Below, one piece after another: positions 1-7,711 of a DNA stretch of 39,688 nucleotides. Source of the stretch: Brevinematales bacterium (GTDB taxonomy: Bacteria > Spirochaetota > Brevinematia > Brevinematales > GWF1-51-8); the NCBI GenBank assembly GCA_013177895.1, contig JABLXV010000030.1, forward strand, positions 1 to 39,688, in the 5' to 3' direction. The position numbers and the translations under genes are program-made. Positions within the stretch are counted from its first letter, which is position 1; every line of letters starts with the position of its first letter. The notes beneath the pieces are model-generated. The model was not told the DNA's origin. It ran no database searches and was given only the letters and a program-made list of their open reading frames with translations.

Positions 1-128
1 TGCAGGAAATTCTTAACCCCGTCGAACGCGTTATACCAGTCCCCGGAGCGGTACTTCAGGATAACGAAGTCGAACGGCCATAGCAGTACGGGTAATAGAA
101 TGAATAGCGACAATAAAACTCGTTTCAT
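1..128 (-). CDS. N-terminus of an exported protein (runs off the window)
   Basis: Only the first 42 codons are present, read leftward from an ATG at 128; the rest lies outside the window. They begin MKRVLLSLFILLPVLLWPFD, a basic start followed by a long hydrophobic stretch typical of a signal peptide or N-terminal membrane anchor. A GGAG ribosome-binding site lies six bases upstream of the ATG and a TATAAT-like -10 (plus strand 144-149) sits just beyond it, so this is a real gene start with its own promoter. No lipobox Cys is visible in the part present. Function unknown; too little sequence to assign a family. Confidence 0.6.
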   Translation of the reverse strand, partial: MKRVLLSLFILLPVLLWPFDFVILKYRSGDWYNAFDGVKNFL

Positions 129-476
129 GCGCGCTCCGGGAGTATTATAGCATGGTTTCCCCGTTTTTAAAAATATACGGTTTATAGTTGAAAGTCAAGC
201 GGTTTTATTTTAAAGTATATCAGTTGACCGGAATGATGAAAATATATTTTGGCGGGTAAATAAAATTTCATGTTTGAGCGGAAATTCCGGTATTATGTAT
301 AGATTGCATCTATTGCGCGGGGAAATATCCCGTGTATTCGGGACGGTTTTTCCCGGCGGGAACGGATGTTAATAATAAATTGGGAATCTAAAATATATCA
401 GTTAATATATTTGAAAGTTAAGGTTTTCCATGTTAACCTATTTAAATAGTAGTCATTAAACTGATTGGAGGTTGTG
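129..476. other. AT-rich intergenic region between divergent genes
   Basis: This 348-base gap separates two divergent exported-protein genes and holds no convincing open reading frame. The left edge has the TATAAT-like box of the leftward gene. Near 315-350 are small GC dyads (CCCG-6-CGGG and TTCCCGGCGGGAA) with a short T run, too weak to call a terminator. A poor promoter candidate for the rightward lipoprotein (TTGAAA, 17 bases, TAACCT) lies near 411-440. Similar short motifs (tatatcagtt, ttgaaagt) occur twice in the gap. Confidence 0.5.
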
Positions 477-1466
477 ATGTTAAGAAGAGTTTTTGCGGTT
501 TCCGGGGTAATCATGGTGTCGTTTTTCCTTTCGTTCTGCGCCGGGGTAATTGAGGCTCCCGCGGACGATATGCCGTCCGGGATATGGATGACCGTGCCGT
601 CCTCGCTGGATGACGGGGGAACTGCGATGAGTCCTACGTCAGCGGCTTCTAATAATTCCAATGAAGGGCCGGCATATGAGCATATTAAATCTTATGTACG
701 CGCCGCGAAGATTCTGTGCGCATACGGCGACCAGATAGTTGCCGCCCTGCGCGCGAACTGGACGTATATGCAGAATCATAAGGGCACGCTTGTTGCGATT
801 AACTCTAATGCATGGGTATTTATGAACGATCAGGTTGGCGGCGGGTATTACCTCTATTACGGTACCAATGCCGCGGAGACTAATATCTATTTCGACTGGA
901 CGGGTACGGCGGGGGCATACAAGGGTAAATTAGTATTATTCCTCGACGGGACGAACGATGTCCCGATTCAGGCAGTCGGGTTCTATGACCAGACGCTCGC
1001 GGATCGCCAGTTGGAGATTTACGCGAAGTACGACGGTACCGGCGTATGGTATATCACCAACGTCTATGTCAAACTGACGGAGTTATCGCCCGGCGAGATT
1101 AAGGTGCAGGCGATGGCCGAATACGACAGGCCATACCCGATGGCGTGGCAGTTACAGGGCTACGGTAAGACCGACAGTGACGGCGGCGCGATTGCTTACG
1201 CAACGGGAATCACCAATATTGATACGACGGAGTACTTCGGTACGAACTATATCTATAGCGAGTATTTTAATTCGTTCGGCTATACTACATGGAAACAGGG
1301 TGTGTGCGATCTGTACTATACGAATACCGGGACATTGTATTCAAATAGTTTTGTCGATCCTAATGAAAGTTATACCAATGGTACTAAACCCGCGAGCATC
1401 GAAGGTATTATTACCAATATCGCGCGTTTGGCGGATAGCGATTATCCCGTCCTGAACTTACCTTAG
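477..1466 (+). CDS. putative lipoprotein, unknown function
   Basis: A 329-residue secreted protein of unknown function. The start is the ATG at 477, because GGAGGT at 467-472 is a strong ribosome-binding site; the upstream TTG at 465 overlaps that site. The N-terminus MLRRVFAVSG continues into a hydrophobic stretch ending LSFC, so Cys21 is the likely lipidated residue. Phe at -1 of the lipobox is unusual but recurs in the lipoprotein at 38520. The rest is rich in Tyr, Asn, Gly and Thr, as in surface beta-proteins, with no motif I recognise. A strong terminator follows directly, so it is probably a single-gene unit. Signal peptide and lipidation are inferred from sequence; envelope location is likely, function open. 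Confidence 0.75.
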   Translation: MLRRVFAVSGVIMVSFFLSFCAGVIEAPADDMPSGIWMTVPSSLDDGGTAMSPTSAASNNSNEGPAYEHIKSYVRAAKILCAYGDQIVAALRANWTYMQNHKGTLVAINSNAWVFMNDQVGGGYYLYYGTNAAETNIYFDWTGTAGAYKGKLVLFLDGTNDVPIQAVGFYDQTLADRQLEIYAKYDGTGVWYITNVYVKLTELSPGEIKVQAMAEYDRPYPMAWQLQGYGKTDSDGGAIAYATGITNIDTTEYFGTNYIYSEYFNSFGYTTWKQGVCDLYYTNTGTLYSNSFVDPNESYTNGTKPASIEGIITNIARLADSDYPVLNLP

Positions 1467-1485
1467 AATATCGATTAATCTCTAT

Positions 1486-1517
1486 AACGGGGCTGCTTTC
1501 GGGCGGCCCCGTTTTTT
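1486..1517 (+). terminator. rho-independent terminator after the lipoprotein gene
   Basis: An 11-bp stem (AACGGGGCTGC paired with GCGGCCCCGTT, one G-U pair) closes a six-base loop TTTCGG and runs into six T residues. It lies 20 bases after the stop codon of the lipoprotein gene. Confidence 0.92.
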
Positions 1518-1519
1518 AA

Positions 1520-1648
1520 GGGCGGTTCCAAAAACTATTGATATTTATAACAATAGTATTTATAATTCTTTATAACACGCCCAATGGTCACTTCCTTGTC
1601 CTCTTTTCCTTTATAATTTGGTGGAAAAGAGGGTTATTAGAAGTGACC
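1520..1648 (+). repeat. MITE-like structured repeat, copy 1
   Basis: One of three related 110-150 bp elements in the window (others at 11453 and 14024). It begins GGGCGGTTCC and ends GAAGTGACC, and is flanked on both sides by TTAA (1516-1519 and 1649-1652), like a 4-bp target duplication. Inside are a small dyad ACTATTG/CAATAGT and a long hairpin: GGTCACTTC (1586-1594) with GAAGTGACC (1640-1648), and CCTCTTTTCC (1600-1609) with GGAAAAGAGG (1623-1632). No coding potential. This copy also contains a near-consensus promoter, annotated separately. Confidence 0.8.
1538..1566 (+). promoter_or_regulatory. sigma70-like promoter inside MITE-like repeat copy 1
   Basis: TTGATA, a 17-base spacer and TATAAT. 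A transcript from it would begin just before the long hairpin of the repeat. The other two copies have weaker versions (TTAATA/CATAAT, and TTAACA with a poor -10), so promoter activity is only a suggestion. Confidence 0.45.
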
Positions 1649-1957
1649 TTAATAAGATGTAAGGTAGGGGTCATCTTAGGACAGCCCCGTTTTAAAAGTA
1701 ATATTTAGGAAAACAATGTGAAGGGCGTATAGGTAAACATTTGAATAACGCATATCCCTGTCACTGCGAGCGGCCGGAGGGAGTGACGCAGTCAGTCTAA
1801 CTCATACGCTGAAAAGGATGCGGATTTCTTCGTTAATTCCGCGGATCAACTCGGAATGTTAATCCCTGTTTTCAACATGCCTTTTAAAGAAGTCCTTTTT
1901 ATTGATAATTCCCCCGTTTTCGGCTAAAATATCCCATCGCTTTATCCGGGAAACGCT
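1649..1957. other. intergenic region with a small hairpin and a half repeat
   Basis: No gene seen. It holds a short dyad AAGATG/CATCTT at about 1653-1675, a partial copy of the widespread GTCA(T/C)TGCGAG intergenic repeat at 1759-1795 (a second, fuller copy lies at 37242), and the promoter of the next gene. Confidence 0.55.
1902..1930 (+). promoter_or_regulatory. promoter of the 536-aa gene and ogt operon
   Basis: TTGATA at 1902-1907, a 17-base spacer, and TAAAAT at 1925-1930. The transcript would start near 1937, about 20 bases before the ATG at 1958. Confidence 0.7.
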
Positions 1958-3568
1958 ATGCAGGAATATTCGAAAAAACTTCGTCCGCCGCTCGATGTAT
2001 GGAAGGAATCGCTTCTCAAGGTAAAATTCAATATTTGCAGGCTGGACTGCGAACGCTTCTGGAAATCCGCTCCCGGTAAAACACATGCTTCGAATAAAAG
2101 TGAGATGCCTGTATCGGGCGACGTCGGGATACTGACGGGATTCGAACGGGAGTTCTACCTGCGGCAGACATACGGTAAAGGTAAAATAGGCTGGATGAAG
2201 CGGCGGCGTTTCGAATCGGACTTCAAGCGCCACCGACGGAAGTATCCGCCCTTAATCAAAATTGAAAGTCTTCAGATAGATAACCTTAACCCCGCCGCGC
2301 CGGGGAATTCCCTCGATAAGACGCTGATACCGGGATATTTCCGCGAACTGAAGACGCCGGACGGCGCATACTTTATCAACCTCTTCGGCGCGCCGGTCGA
2401 ACCGGTTACCCCGCTTCTGCAGGAGATTGTCAACGAGCTCAAGCGTCTCACCGACAGCCTCGACCCGTCGGGAGAGAAACGCGAGCGGCTGACGCTTTAC
2501 CTGCAGGATACGAAATGGCTCGGGGAGATCGCGCAATTTCTGAGAAAAATATATGCATACGCGGAGCAGAACCGTTTCGCGCACCTGAAGTCCGGCCACC
2601 TCGTGGCTTTCATGTGCGGCGCGCGGATATTCGCCGAAGACCTGCTCGCCGAGCTTCGCGAGATGGGGTTCGCGGCGGTCAGCGTGCAATCACCCTTGCC
2701 GCTGTACACCCTCGTGGACACGTTCGCGAAACGCGCCGGGGACATTCTGAACGATCTCCTGATCGACCTAGTCATGCCGCTGGCCGAGGGAGCGGGATGG
2801 AAGGTGTCGGTCGAGAAGGGGCGGACGGTGTTCGACGAGCCGGAAACGATAGAACGCGGGTTTTTCTCGTCGGTCGTGGATTTTTTCCTGCGCCTTCTCG
2901 GCAGGGATAAAGATAAAGAAACCAAGCCCGCGTCGAACATACCGGATTCTAAAAAAGACGCGCCGGTAAATATCCCGTCCCAGCCGCGGGTTCAGGTGAT
3001 CGAGAGCGGGCTTTTTTCCGACCTCGCGGGAATGCTCGGTAAATTCGCGGAGGAGCTTCACGGCGACCTCGCGCCGGAGGAGAACGAGAAAGGGGAAGTA
3101 ACCGATTATCATGCGATGTTCGACCAGATGGACATTCCCGCGGCCGAACGCAAGATCGAGCTCAGCACGCATATTCTGCGCGGACGGATGCCCGGCGTCG
3201 ATCCTCTCGACCCTCATTATAAAGACCAGATCATCGTACAATCGACCTATTGGCTATACGACCGGATCAACGATCTCCTCGCGCCGTACCATATCGGGAG
3301 CGAAGGTATCCCGATCGACGATGCGCGGCGTTTTTCCGATGCGGTGCGCGACCTTTTCCTGACCCCGCGTCACGAGTTGAACGAAGCCCTGCAGTACGGG
3401 AACTTTCCGCAGTTCCGCATCAATATACGCCGACTGTTCTCCTCGAACACCCAGCACGATAAATACTTCGGCATCATCAAACAAGTATCCGACCAGTTGA
3501 ATAAAGCGCGCGATTATCTCCTGAGCGAGGAGAAAAAGAATGCATCTCATAAAAATAGCAAATCCTGA
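1958..3568 (+). CDS. conserved-looking hypothetical protein, 536 aa
   Basis: I do not recognise the family. The protein is long, soluble (no signal peptide or membrane segment), rich in charged helices, and appears to have two lobes joined by a Lys/Asp/Pro-rich linker at about residues 314-342. The N-terminal 100 residues are strongly basic (for example KRRRFESDFKRHRRK at 81-95), which could suit nucleic-acid or membrane contact. The ribosome-binding site is weak (GGGAAA eight bases upstream), but a good promoter ends 28 bases before the ATG. Its last 29 bases overlap the ogt gene, so the two are co-transcribed and probably translationally coupled. A role beside DNA alkylation repair is only a guess from position. 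Confidence 0.7.
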   Translation: MQEYSKKLRPPLDVWKESLLKVKFNICRLDCERFWKSAPGKTHASNKSEMPVSGDVGILTGFEREFYLRQTYGKGKIGWMKRRRFESDFKRHRRKYPPLIKIESLQIDNLNPAAPGNSLDKTLIPGYFRELKTPDGAYFINLFGAPVEPVTPLLQEIVNELKRLTDSLDPSGEKRERLTLYLQDTKWLGEIAQFLRKIYAYAEQNRFAHLKSGHLVAFMCGARIFAEDLLAELREMGFAAVSVQSPLPLYTLVDTFAKRAGDILNDLLIDLVMPLAEGAGWKVSVEKGRTVFDEPETIERGFFSSVVDFFLRLLGRDKDKETKPASNIPDSKKDAPVNIPSQPRVQVIESGLFSDLAGMLGKFAEELHGDLAPEENEKGEVTDYHAMFDQMDIPAAERKIELSTHILRGRMPGVDPLDPHYKDQIIVQSTYWLYDRINDLLAPYHIGSEGIPIDDARRFSDAVRDLFLTPRHELNEALQYGNFPQFRINIRRLFSSNTQHDKYFGIIKQVSDQLNKARDYLLSEEKKNASHKNSKS

Positions 3569-4046
3569 CATCGGCATCATCGTAAGTATTGACGACGGCC
3601 GGATTACCCGAATCGAGACCGGCGCCGGGGGTTTTCCCGACGAGTACGGCCCGGCGGTCGAAACGGTCTACAGGCAGTTCAGGGATTACCTCGACCGGAA
3701 AAACTTCGCCTTCGACCTGGTATACGACGAACGCGGGCTGACCGGATTTCAAAAAACGGTCTACCGCGAACTTGAGAAAATTCCAGCCGGGCAAACGGTG
3801 ACCTATTCCGGGCTGGCCGAACGTATCGGCGGAAAGAACCGCGCCCGGGCTGTCGCGCGCGCTCTCGCGGCAAACCCGTTCCCGGTAGCGGTGCCGTGCC
3901 ATCGGGTCGTCGGCATACGCGGGCTCGGAGGATACTCCGGAGGGTTCGAGACAGTCCGCGACCCGGTCAGGGGGTTGGTCTATAAGGTGCGCCTGCTTCG
4001 CCATGAAGGGGTGGAACTCCCCGGATTTTCGGCCTACGCCCGGTGA
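3540..4046 (+). CDS. ogt: methylated-DNA--protein-cysteine methyltransferase (Ogt/MGMT)
   Basis: A suicide repair enzyme that moves the methyl group from O6-methylguanine in DNA to its own cysteine. The 168-residue protein has the diagnostic active-site motif PCHRVV with Cys120, preceded by the helix-turn-helix region (TVTYSGLAERIG, then NRARAVARALAANP) that holds the expected Tyr89 and the arginine finger. Length and domain order match Ogt: a divergent N-terminal domain of about 65 residues, then the conserved C-terminal domain. The start has a good site (GAGGAG eight bases upstream). It overlaps the upstream hypothetical gene by 29 bases and the downstream radical SAM gene by 4, forming a tight three-gene operon. 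There is no Ada-type sensor domain, so adaptive-response control is not indicated. Confidence 0.93.
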   Translation: MHLIKIANPDIGIIVSIDDGRITRIETGAGGFPDEYGPAVETVYRQFRDYLDRKNFAFDLVYDERGLTGFQKTVYRELEKIPAGQTVTYSGLAERIGGKNRARAVARALAANPFPVAVPCHRVVGIRGLGGYSGGFETVRDPVRGLVYKVRLLRHEGVELPGFSAYAR

Positions 4047-4957
4047 GCGGCGAACTTTATACCGGGCTGAATCAGTTCCTTCAGGATCGTTACGGCGAAC
4101 GGGTGTACCGGGTATCGGTGGACGCGGGGTTCACATGCCCGAACCGCGACGGGACGAAGGGCAGTGGCGGATGCGTTTACTGCAACGAGTCCGGGTCGAG
4201 GGCGGGGTATGCCGTGCCGGAAATCCCTGTCGCGGAACAGCTCCGCCGGGGGAAGGAAATTATCGCCCGGATGTACGGCGCCCGGAAATTCATCGCATAC
4301 TTCCAGCCCTATACGAACACCTACGGCGTACCGCTCGAAACTCTCGAACATCTCTATAGAAGCGCGCTCTCGGAACCGGATATCGCGGGTATCGCGATAG
4401 GGACCCGTCCCGATGCGGTCAGCCCCGCGATCATCGATCTCCTCGCGGATATCGCGCGTGAACGGCTTGTTATCCTCGAGTACGGCGCGCAGTCGATGCG
4501 CGACGATGTGCTGGAACGGATCAACCGGCGGCATACTGTCGCGGACACGGAGGCGGCGTTCGGGATATCGCGCGGAAAGGGAATCCACCTCGCGGCGCAC
4601 CTGATATTCGGCCTGCCGGGCGAAACAGCCGCCGATATGCTTGCGGGCGCGATGCGGCTAGTCGAACTGGGCGCGGACGGGTTTAAATTCCACCACCTTT
4701 ATATCGAGAAAAATACCCGCGCGGAACTGATGTATACCGCGGGAGAGATGGCTGTGCAAAGCAGGGACGAGTATGTCGAAATCCTATGCGCGGTGATCGG
4801 GCGTCTGCCGGAACGGATAGTCCTGCACCGGTTGTTCGGGCAATGCGCCCCGGAGACTCTGGCCGCCCCTGAGTGGACGCTCGACAAGAATGGAAACCTC
4901 GACACTCTGCGGAAGGTTCTACGGGAACGCGGTATCCGCCAGGGAATAAACGCCTAG
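4043..4957 (+). CDS. radical SAM protein, YhcC family
   Basis: A 304-residue radical SAM protein. The cluster-binding cysteines are Cys32, Cys44 and Cys47 (TCPNRDGT, then GGCVYC), the CX11CX2C spacing typical of the YhcC/TIGR01212 family rather than the common CX3CX2C. Later family-like stretches include FQPYTNTYG, IAIGTRPD, LEYGAQS and HLIFGLPGE. It should bind a 4Fe-4S cluster and S-adenosylmethionine in the cytoplasm; the substrate is unknown for the family as far as I know. Translation starts at GTG 4043, overlapping the ogt stop codon (GTGA), so it is coupled to ogt. It converges on the CPBP gene with a 4-base overlap of the two stop regions. Confidence 0.9.
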   Translation: MSGELYTGLNQFLQDRYGERVYRVSVDAGFTCPNRDGTKGSGGCVYCNESGSRAGYAVPEIPVAEQLRRGKEIIARMYGARKFIAYFQPYTNTYGVPLETLEHLYRSALSEPDIAGIAIGTRPDAVSPAIIDLLADIARERLVILEYGAQSMRDDVLERINRRHTVADTEAAFGISRGKGIHLAAHLIFGLPGETAADMLAGAMRLVELGADGFKFHHLYIEKNTRAELMYTAGEMAVQSRDEYVEILCAVIGRLPERIVLHRLFGQCAPETLAAPEWTLDKNGNLDTLRKVLRERGIRQGINA

Positions 4958-5688
4958 AGATATACCACCGCGATATCCATGAAAATCGCCACCATCCCGT
5001 GGAGAAGCATCGCATACCAGAACGTGCGGGTCTCGAGCGAGAGGATGCTCAGGAAAATCCCCGCGACAAACGAACCGATGACCTCGGGAAGGGGCTTGCC
5101 GTAGTGCATCAGCACGAACGGGAGCAAGCCGATCAGGATCGCGCCAGGCCTGCCGAACTTCTCCTCATAGGGAAAGACCATGAAGGAGTGATAGAAAAAT
5201 TCCCATCCGATGAAGTAGCTGAAATAGGCGAGCTCGAAGATGACGAAGACGCGGATATTGGTCGCGGCGTATTTCGCGAACGGGTAATATTGCTTGAAGT
5301 CGGGGAACAGCTTGACCGCGATGGTGATTACGACCGCCATCAGGACGAACGCCCCCAAGAGGAGCGGGATACCGATCTTCGGTTTATTGAACGTGAGGCC
5401 GAATTTTTTAAATACGTTCTTTCCCTCGATAATCAGCCCGCCGATAAACGGGATCAGGAACAGATACGCGAAGGAAGAGATAAACCACATCATGTAACGC
5501 CAGTAATCGGATTCACCCGGGCTCATGGGAGTGACGCCGAAAATATTTTTCAGCAGAAAAGAATGGGCGTTCTCATCAAACGAAAGAAACTTATAGATGA
5601 TGATAGCGAGAACAGCGATGGTTAAATATAGGAGTTCTTTTGTCAGATAGGGTTTAATGAATGATAGTTTAGAAATGAGTTTTTTCAT
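4954..5688 (-). CDS. CPBP-family intramembrane protein (possible glutamic endopeptidase)
   Basis: A polytopic membrane protein of about 244 residues with roughly seven hydrophobic segments. The region GWEFFYHSF aligns with the first CPBP/Abi motif (EExxxRG), followed by the second and third motifs with His (LMHYGKPLPE and LLHGMVAIFMD). The first Glu of the EE pair is Trp and the usual Arg is His, so protease activity cannot be assumed. The start is the ATG at 5688, because GGAG lies seven bases upstream; the ATG at 5700 contains that site. It has its own strong promoter and faces the radical SAM gene tail to tail. The family includes prenyl-protein proteases and bacteriocin self-immunity proteins; nothing here tells which. 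Confidence 0.8.
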   Translation of the reverse strand: MKKLISKLSFIKPYLTKELLYLTIAVLAIIIYKFLSFDENAHSFLLKNIFGVTPMSPGESDYWRYMMWFISSFAYLFLIPFIGGLIIEGKNVFKKFGLTFNKPKIGIPLLLGAFVLMAVVITIAVKLFPDFKQYYPFAKYAATNIRVFVIFELAYFSYFIGWEFFYHSFMVFPYEEKFGRPGAILIGLLPFVLMHYGKPLPEVIGSFVAGIFLSILSLETRTFWYAMLLHGMVAIFMDIAVVYL

Positions 5689-5714
5689 ATACCGCTCCAT
5701 TGAGAAAGTATATA

Positions 5715-5743
5715 ATTATAAAACAATTATGTATTCTTGTAAA
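5715..5743 (-). promoter_or_regulatory. promoter of the CPBP gene
   Basis: Read leftward: TTTACA (5743-5738), 17-base spacer, TATAAT (5720-5715), about 26 bases before the ATG at 5688. It is divergent from the promoter at 5776. Confidence 0.75.
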
Positions 5744-5775
5744 CTAAAATATTTGCGGAATTAAAGATATATTAT

Positions 5776-5804
5776 TTGACAATAACCGAATTTAAAATTA
5801 CAAT
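5776..5804 (+). promoter_or_regulatory. promoter of the response-regulator gene
   Basis: TTGACA at 5776-5781, 17-base spacer, TACAAT at 5799-5804. The transcript would have an untranslated leader of about 135 bases before the ATG at 5946; I see no known riboswitch in it. Confidence 0.75.
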
Positions 5805-5945
5805 AAGCCGACTATTTGTTTTTCAAAACCGTTCCGTTTGTGCGCGTCTTGATACAGCATCTTTGCGCCGGTCTTTGAATGGAAATTTGGGGGCAGTTTT
5901 TAAAATTGAAAGTTTACTACTTCTATTCATAGTATGGAGGATGAA

Positions 5946-6665
5946 ATGGCGAGAGTCCTAATCATTGAGGAAGATAAGAACTCCGCGATGGCGATCAAGG
6001 ACAGTCTGGAATTCGAAGGATTTGAGGCTATCATATCCCTGACCGGAAAAGACGGATTAACCCGTTCCCTGAACGAAACCTACGATCTGATCCTGATGGA
6101 GATTCTGCTGCCTGAAATCGACGGGTATGAGGTGATTCGAGAACTGCGGAAGGTAAAGAAGGATATCCCGGTGATTGTCCTATCCGCGAAGAACAACGAT
6201 GAGGACAAAGTGTTCGCGCTGAATCTCGGCGCGGACGATTATGTCACCAAGCCGTTTTCCATGATGGAACTGATCGCGCGTATCCGTGCCCAGCTCAGAA
6301 GGGTCAACCTTCTCAGGGGTTCCGCGGTGTCGCACGTCGGCCCGTATCCCGGATACGAACCGGTTACCATTAAAATCGGCAACTCATTGGTCTATCTGGA
6401 TAAGATGGTCAGCAAGCTGAACGACGACGAATTCCCGCTGACCCCTAAGGAACTGGGAATCATTCGCCTGCTCTACAAGAACCGAGGGAAGGTAGTGGGG
6501 CGCGATATGATGATGAAGGAAATCTGGGGCGAAGAGGTCTATGTCACCGAACGGGTCATCGATACCAACGTCGTATCCATCCGCAAGAAGATCGGCGATA
6601 CAGGAAGGCGCGCGAAGTATATTAAAACGGTTTTCGGCGTGGGTTATAAACTGATCGAAGGTTAA
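5946..6665 (+). CDS. OmpR-family response regulator with Glu at the phosphorylation site
   Basis: A 239-residue regulator: receiver domain (about 1-120) and a C-terminal winged-helix DNA-binding domain (about 135-239, with FPLTPKELGIIRLLYKNRG and the closing YIKTVFGVGYKL). The acidic pocket (E8, E9, D10), the switch Ser/Lys (VLSAK, KPF) and the fold are intact. The phospho-acceptor Asp is replaced: the usual LLDxxLPxxDG reads LMEILLPEIDG, so Glu52 stands there. Glu can mimic phospho-Asp, so the protein may be permanently active or phosphorylation-independent; this is inference. The start is the ATG at 5946, with GGAGG at 5936-5940. There is no adjacent histidine kinase; its stop abuts the stop of the convergent gene at 6666. 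Confidence 0.92.
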   Translation: MARVLIIEEDKNSAMAIKDSLEFEGFEAIISLTGKDGLTRSLNETYDLILMEILLPEIDGYEVIRELRKVKKDIPVIVLSAKNNDEDKVFALNLGADDYVTKPFSMMELIARIRAQLRRVNLLRGSAVSHVGPYPGYEPVTIKIGNSLVYLDKMVSKLNDDEFPLTPKELGIIRLLYKNRGKVVGRDMMMKEIWGEEVYVTERVIDTNVVSIRKKIGDTGRRAKYIKTVFGVGYKLIEG

Positions 6666-7637
6666 TCATTTTATTTCATCGAGAGCATGGCTGAGGCGGC
6701 GAATATCGTACACGCTATGCTCTACGCTCATAAATCCCGTGTCTCCATCGAGGAAGACCCCGTAGGATAATAAGCCGGATTGCGGGTACTCCCGTTTCAG
6801 GCGGAATACTCCGTTCCTTTGAGCCGATACCAGTCTGTCCGGTACTTTGTACCATTGATACTTCCATATCTCATGCCGCAGATAGTACTTCAGCGTTTCA
6901 TTCATGGCGACCGCGAGATAGAGCGGTATCCACTCGCTTTCCGGGGCGAAATTCCCGCCCGAAAGTACCGCCGCGCATGGCATCCCGTTAGCGGGAATAT
7001 CCGCGCAGAGTATCATATCGGCGGAGCCGAGCGAGGCGGAAAAGCCCTTACTCATGCGGAACGCCGTGCGGTCCTCGACCGCGATTTTCACATTCGAGGT
7101 ATACCCGTCGGGACTAAAATTATCTATCCCGCCGCCGAAATCGACGGGCTCGTAAAACAGCGCATCGTAACTTTTTCCCTTCTCCGCAAGTTCTATATTA
7201 TCGACAGGTAATCCGCGCATCCGTCCCAGAAGGTACGGGGCGGCGACACCCACTGATTTGGGAGATAATACCCTGAATATCGCGGCGAGTGCGGGTAGTA
7301 TCCCCGTATAGAACGCGATTCGCTCGAAGTCGGCGAATTCATGGAATGTGCGGATCAGGCGGGGGTGAAATTTGTTCGGGAGGCCGGGCGACGTCCCGAC
7401 GGAAATCCCGTTCTTGATGAAGCGGGTAATCGTGCGATGATTATGCCCGAGCGGGATAGCGCCGAAGCCCATCTGGAAATCGATATATTTATTACCGTCG
7501 AGATCGTATAAATACGCGCCCTTCTGCTTATTGAGTACGAACGGGTATTGCGGGGTAAGGCCGGACTGTGAAAGTTTCGAGCATGCGGCGGCGGAGATAG
7601 GGGAATGATAAGCGGAAGGTTCTGGGAAATCGGACAC
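6666..7637 (-). CDS. degenerate class-III aminotransferase-like protein (lacks PLP Lys)
   Basis: A 323-residue relative of glutamate-1-semialdehyde aminotransferase and other fold-type I class-III enzymes, about 100 residues short. The N-terminal signature is clear (YLYDLDGNKYIDFQMGFG at 43-60, then PLGHNH). The active-site part is decayed: the family motif DEVxTGFR reads VEDRTAFR (187-194), losing the Asp that contacts the cofactor nitrogen, and the Lys of LGKxxGGGxP is missing in LCADIPANGMP (210-220). It therefore probably cannot form the PLP aldimine. The frame is open throughout with a good start (GTG 7637, GGAGG six bases upstream), so it looks like a maintained pseudoenzyme. It lies behind ribonuclease Y and a terminator, so expression may depend on read-through. 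Function unknown. Confidence 0.75.
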   Translation of the reverse strand: MSDFPEPSAYHSPISAAACSKLSQSGLTPQYPFVLNKQKGAYLYDLDGNKYIDFQMGFGAIPLGHNHRTITRFIKNGISVGTSPGLPNKFHPRLIRTFHEFADFERIAFYTGILPALAAIFRVLSPKSVGVAAPYLLGRMRGLPVDNIELAEKGKSYDALFYEPVDFGGGIDNFSPDGYTSNVKIAVEDRTAFRMSKGFSASLGSADMILCADIPANGMPCAAVLSGGNFAPESEWIPLYLAVAMNETLKYYLRHEIWKYQWYKVPDRLVSAQRNGVFRLKREYPQSGLLSYGVFLDGDTGFMSVEHSVYDIRRLSHALDEIK

Positions 7638-7661
7638 GGATGCCTCCGTAAAATAGCGGTT

Positions 7662-7692
7662 AAAAAAAGCGCCGCGCAGGATTGCGCGACGC
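7662..7692 (-). terminator. rho-independent terminator after ribonuclease Y
   Basis: Read leftward: GCGTCGCGC, loop AATCCT, GCGCGGCGC (nine pairs, one G-U), then seven T residues. It lies 20 bases after the rny stop and just before the ribosome-binding site of the next gene, so it could also act as an attenuator for that gene. Confidence 0.88.
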
Positions 7693-7711
7693 CGTATTTT
7701 TTCTGATCAAC

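Noticed and set aside
315-350. Terminator upstream of the first lipoprotein
   Set aside because: Stems are only four to five bases with an interrupted T run, and no gene ends there.
4873-5625. 250-codon plus-strand frame opposite the CPBP gene
   Set aside because: Hydrophilic translation produced by antisense reading of membrane segments; no ribosome-binding site.
5805-5945. Riboswitch in the response-regulator leader
   Set aside because: The leader is long enough, but no conserved core of a known class (for example c-di-GMP) could be seen.
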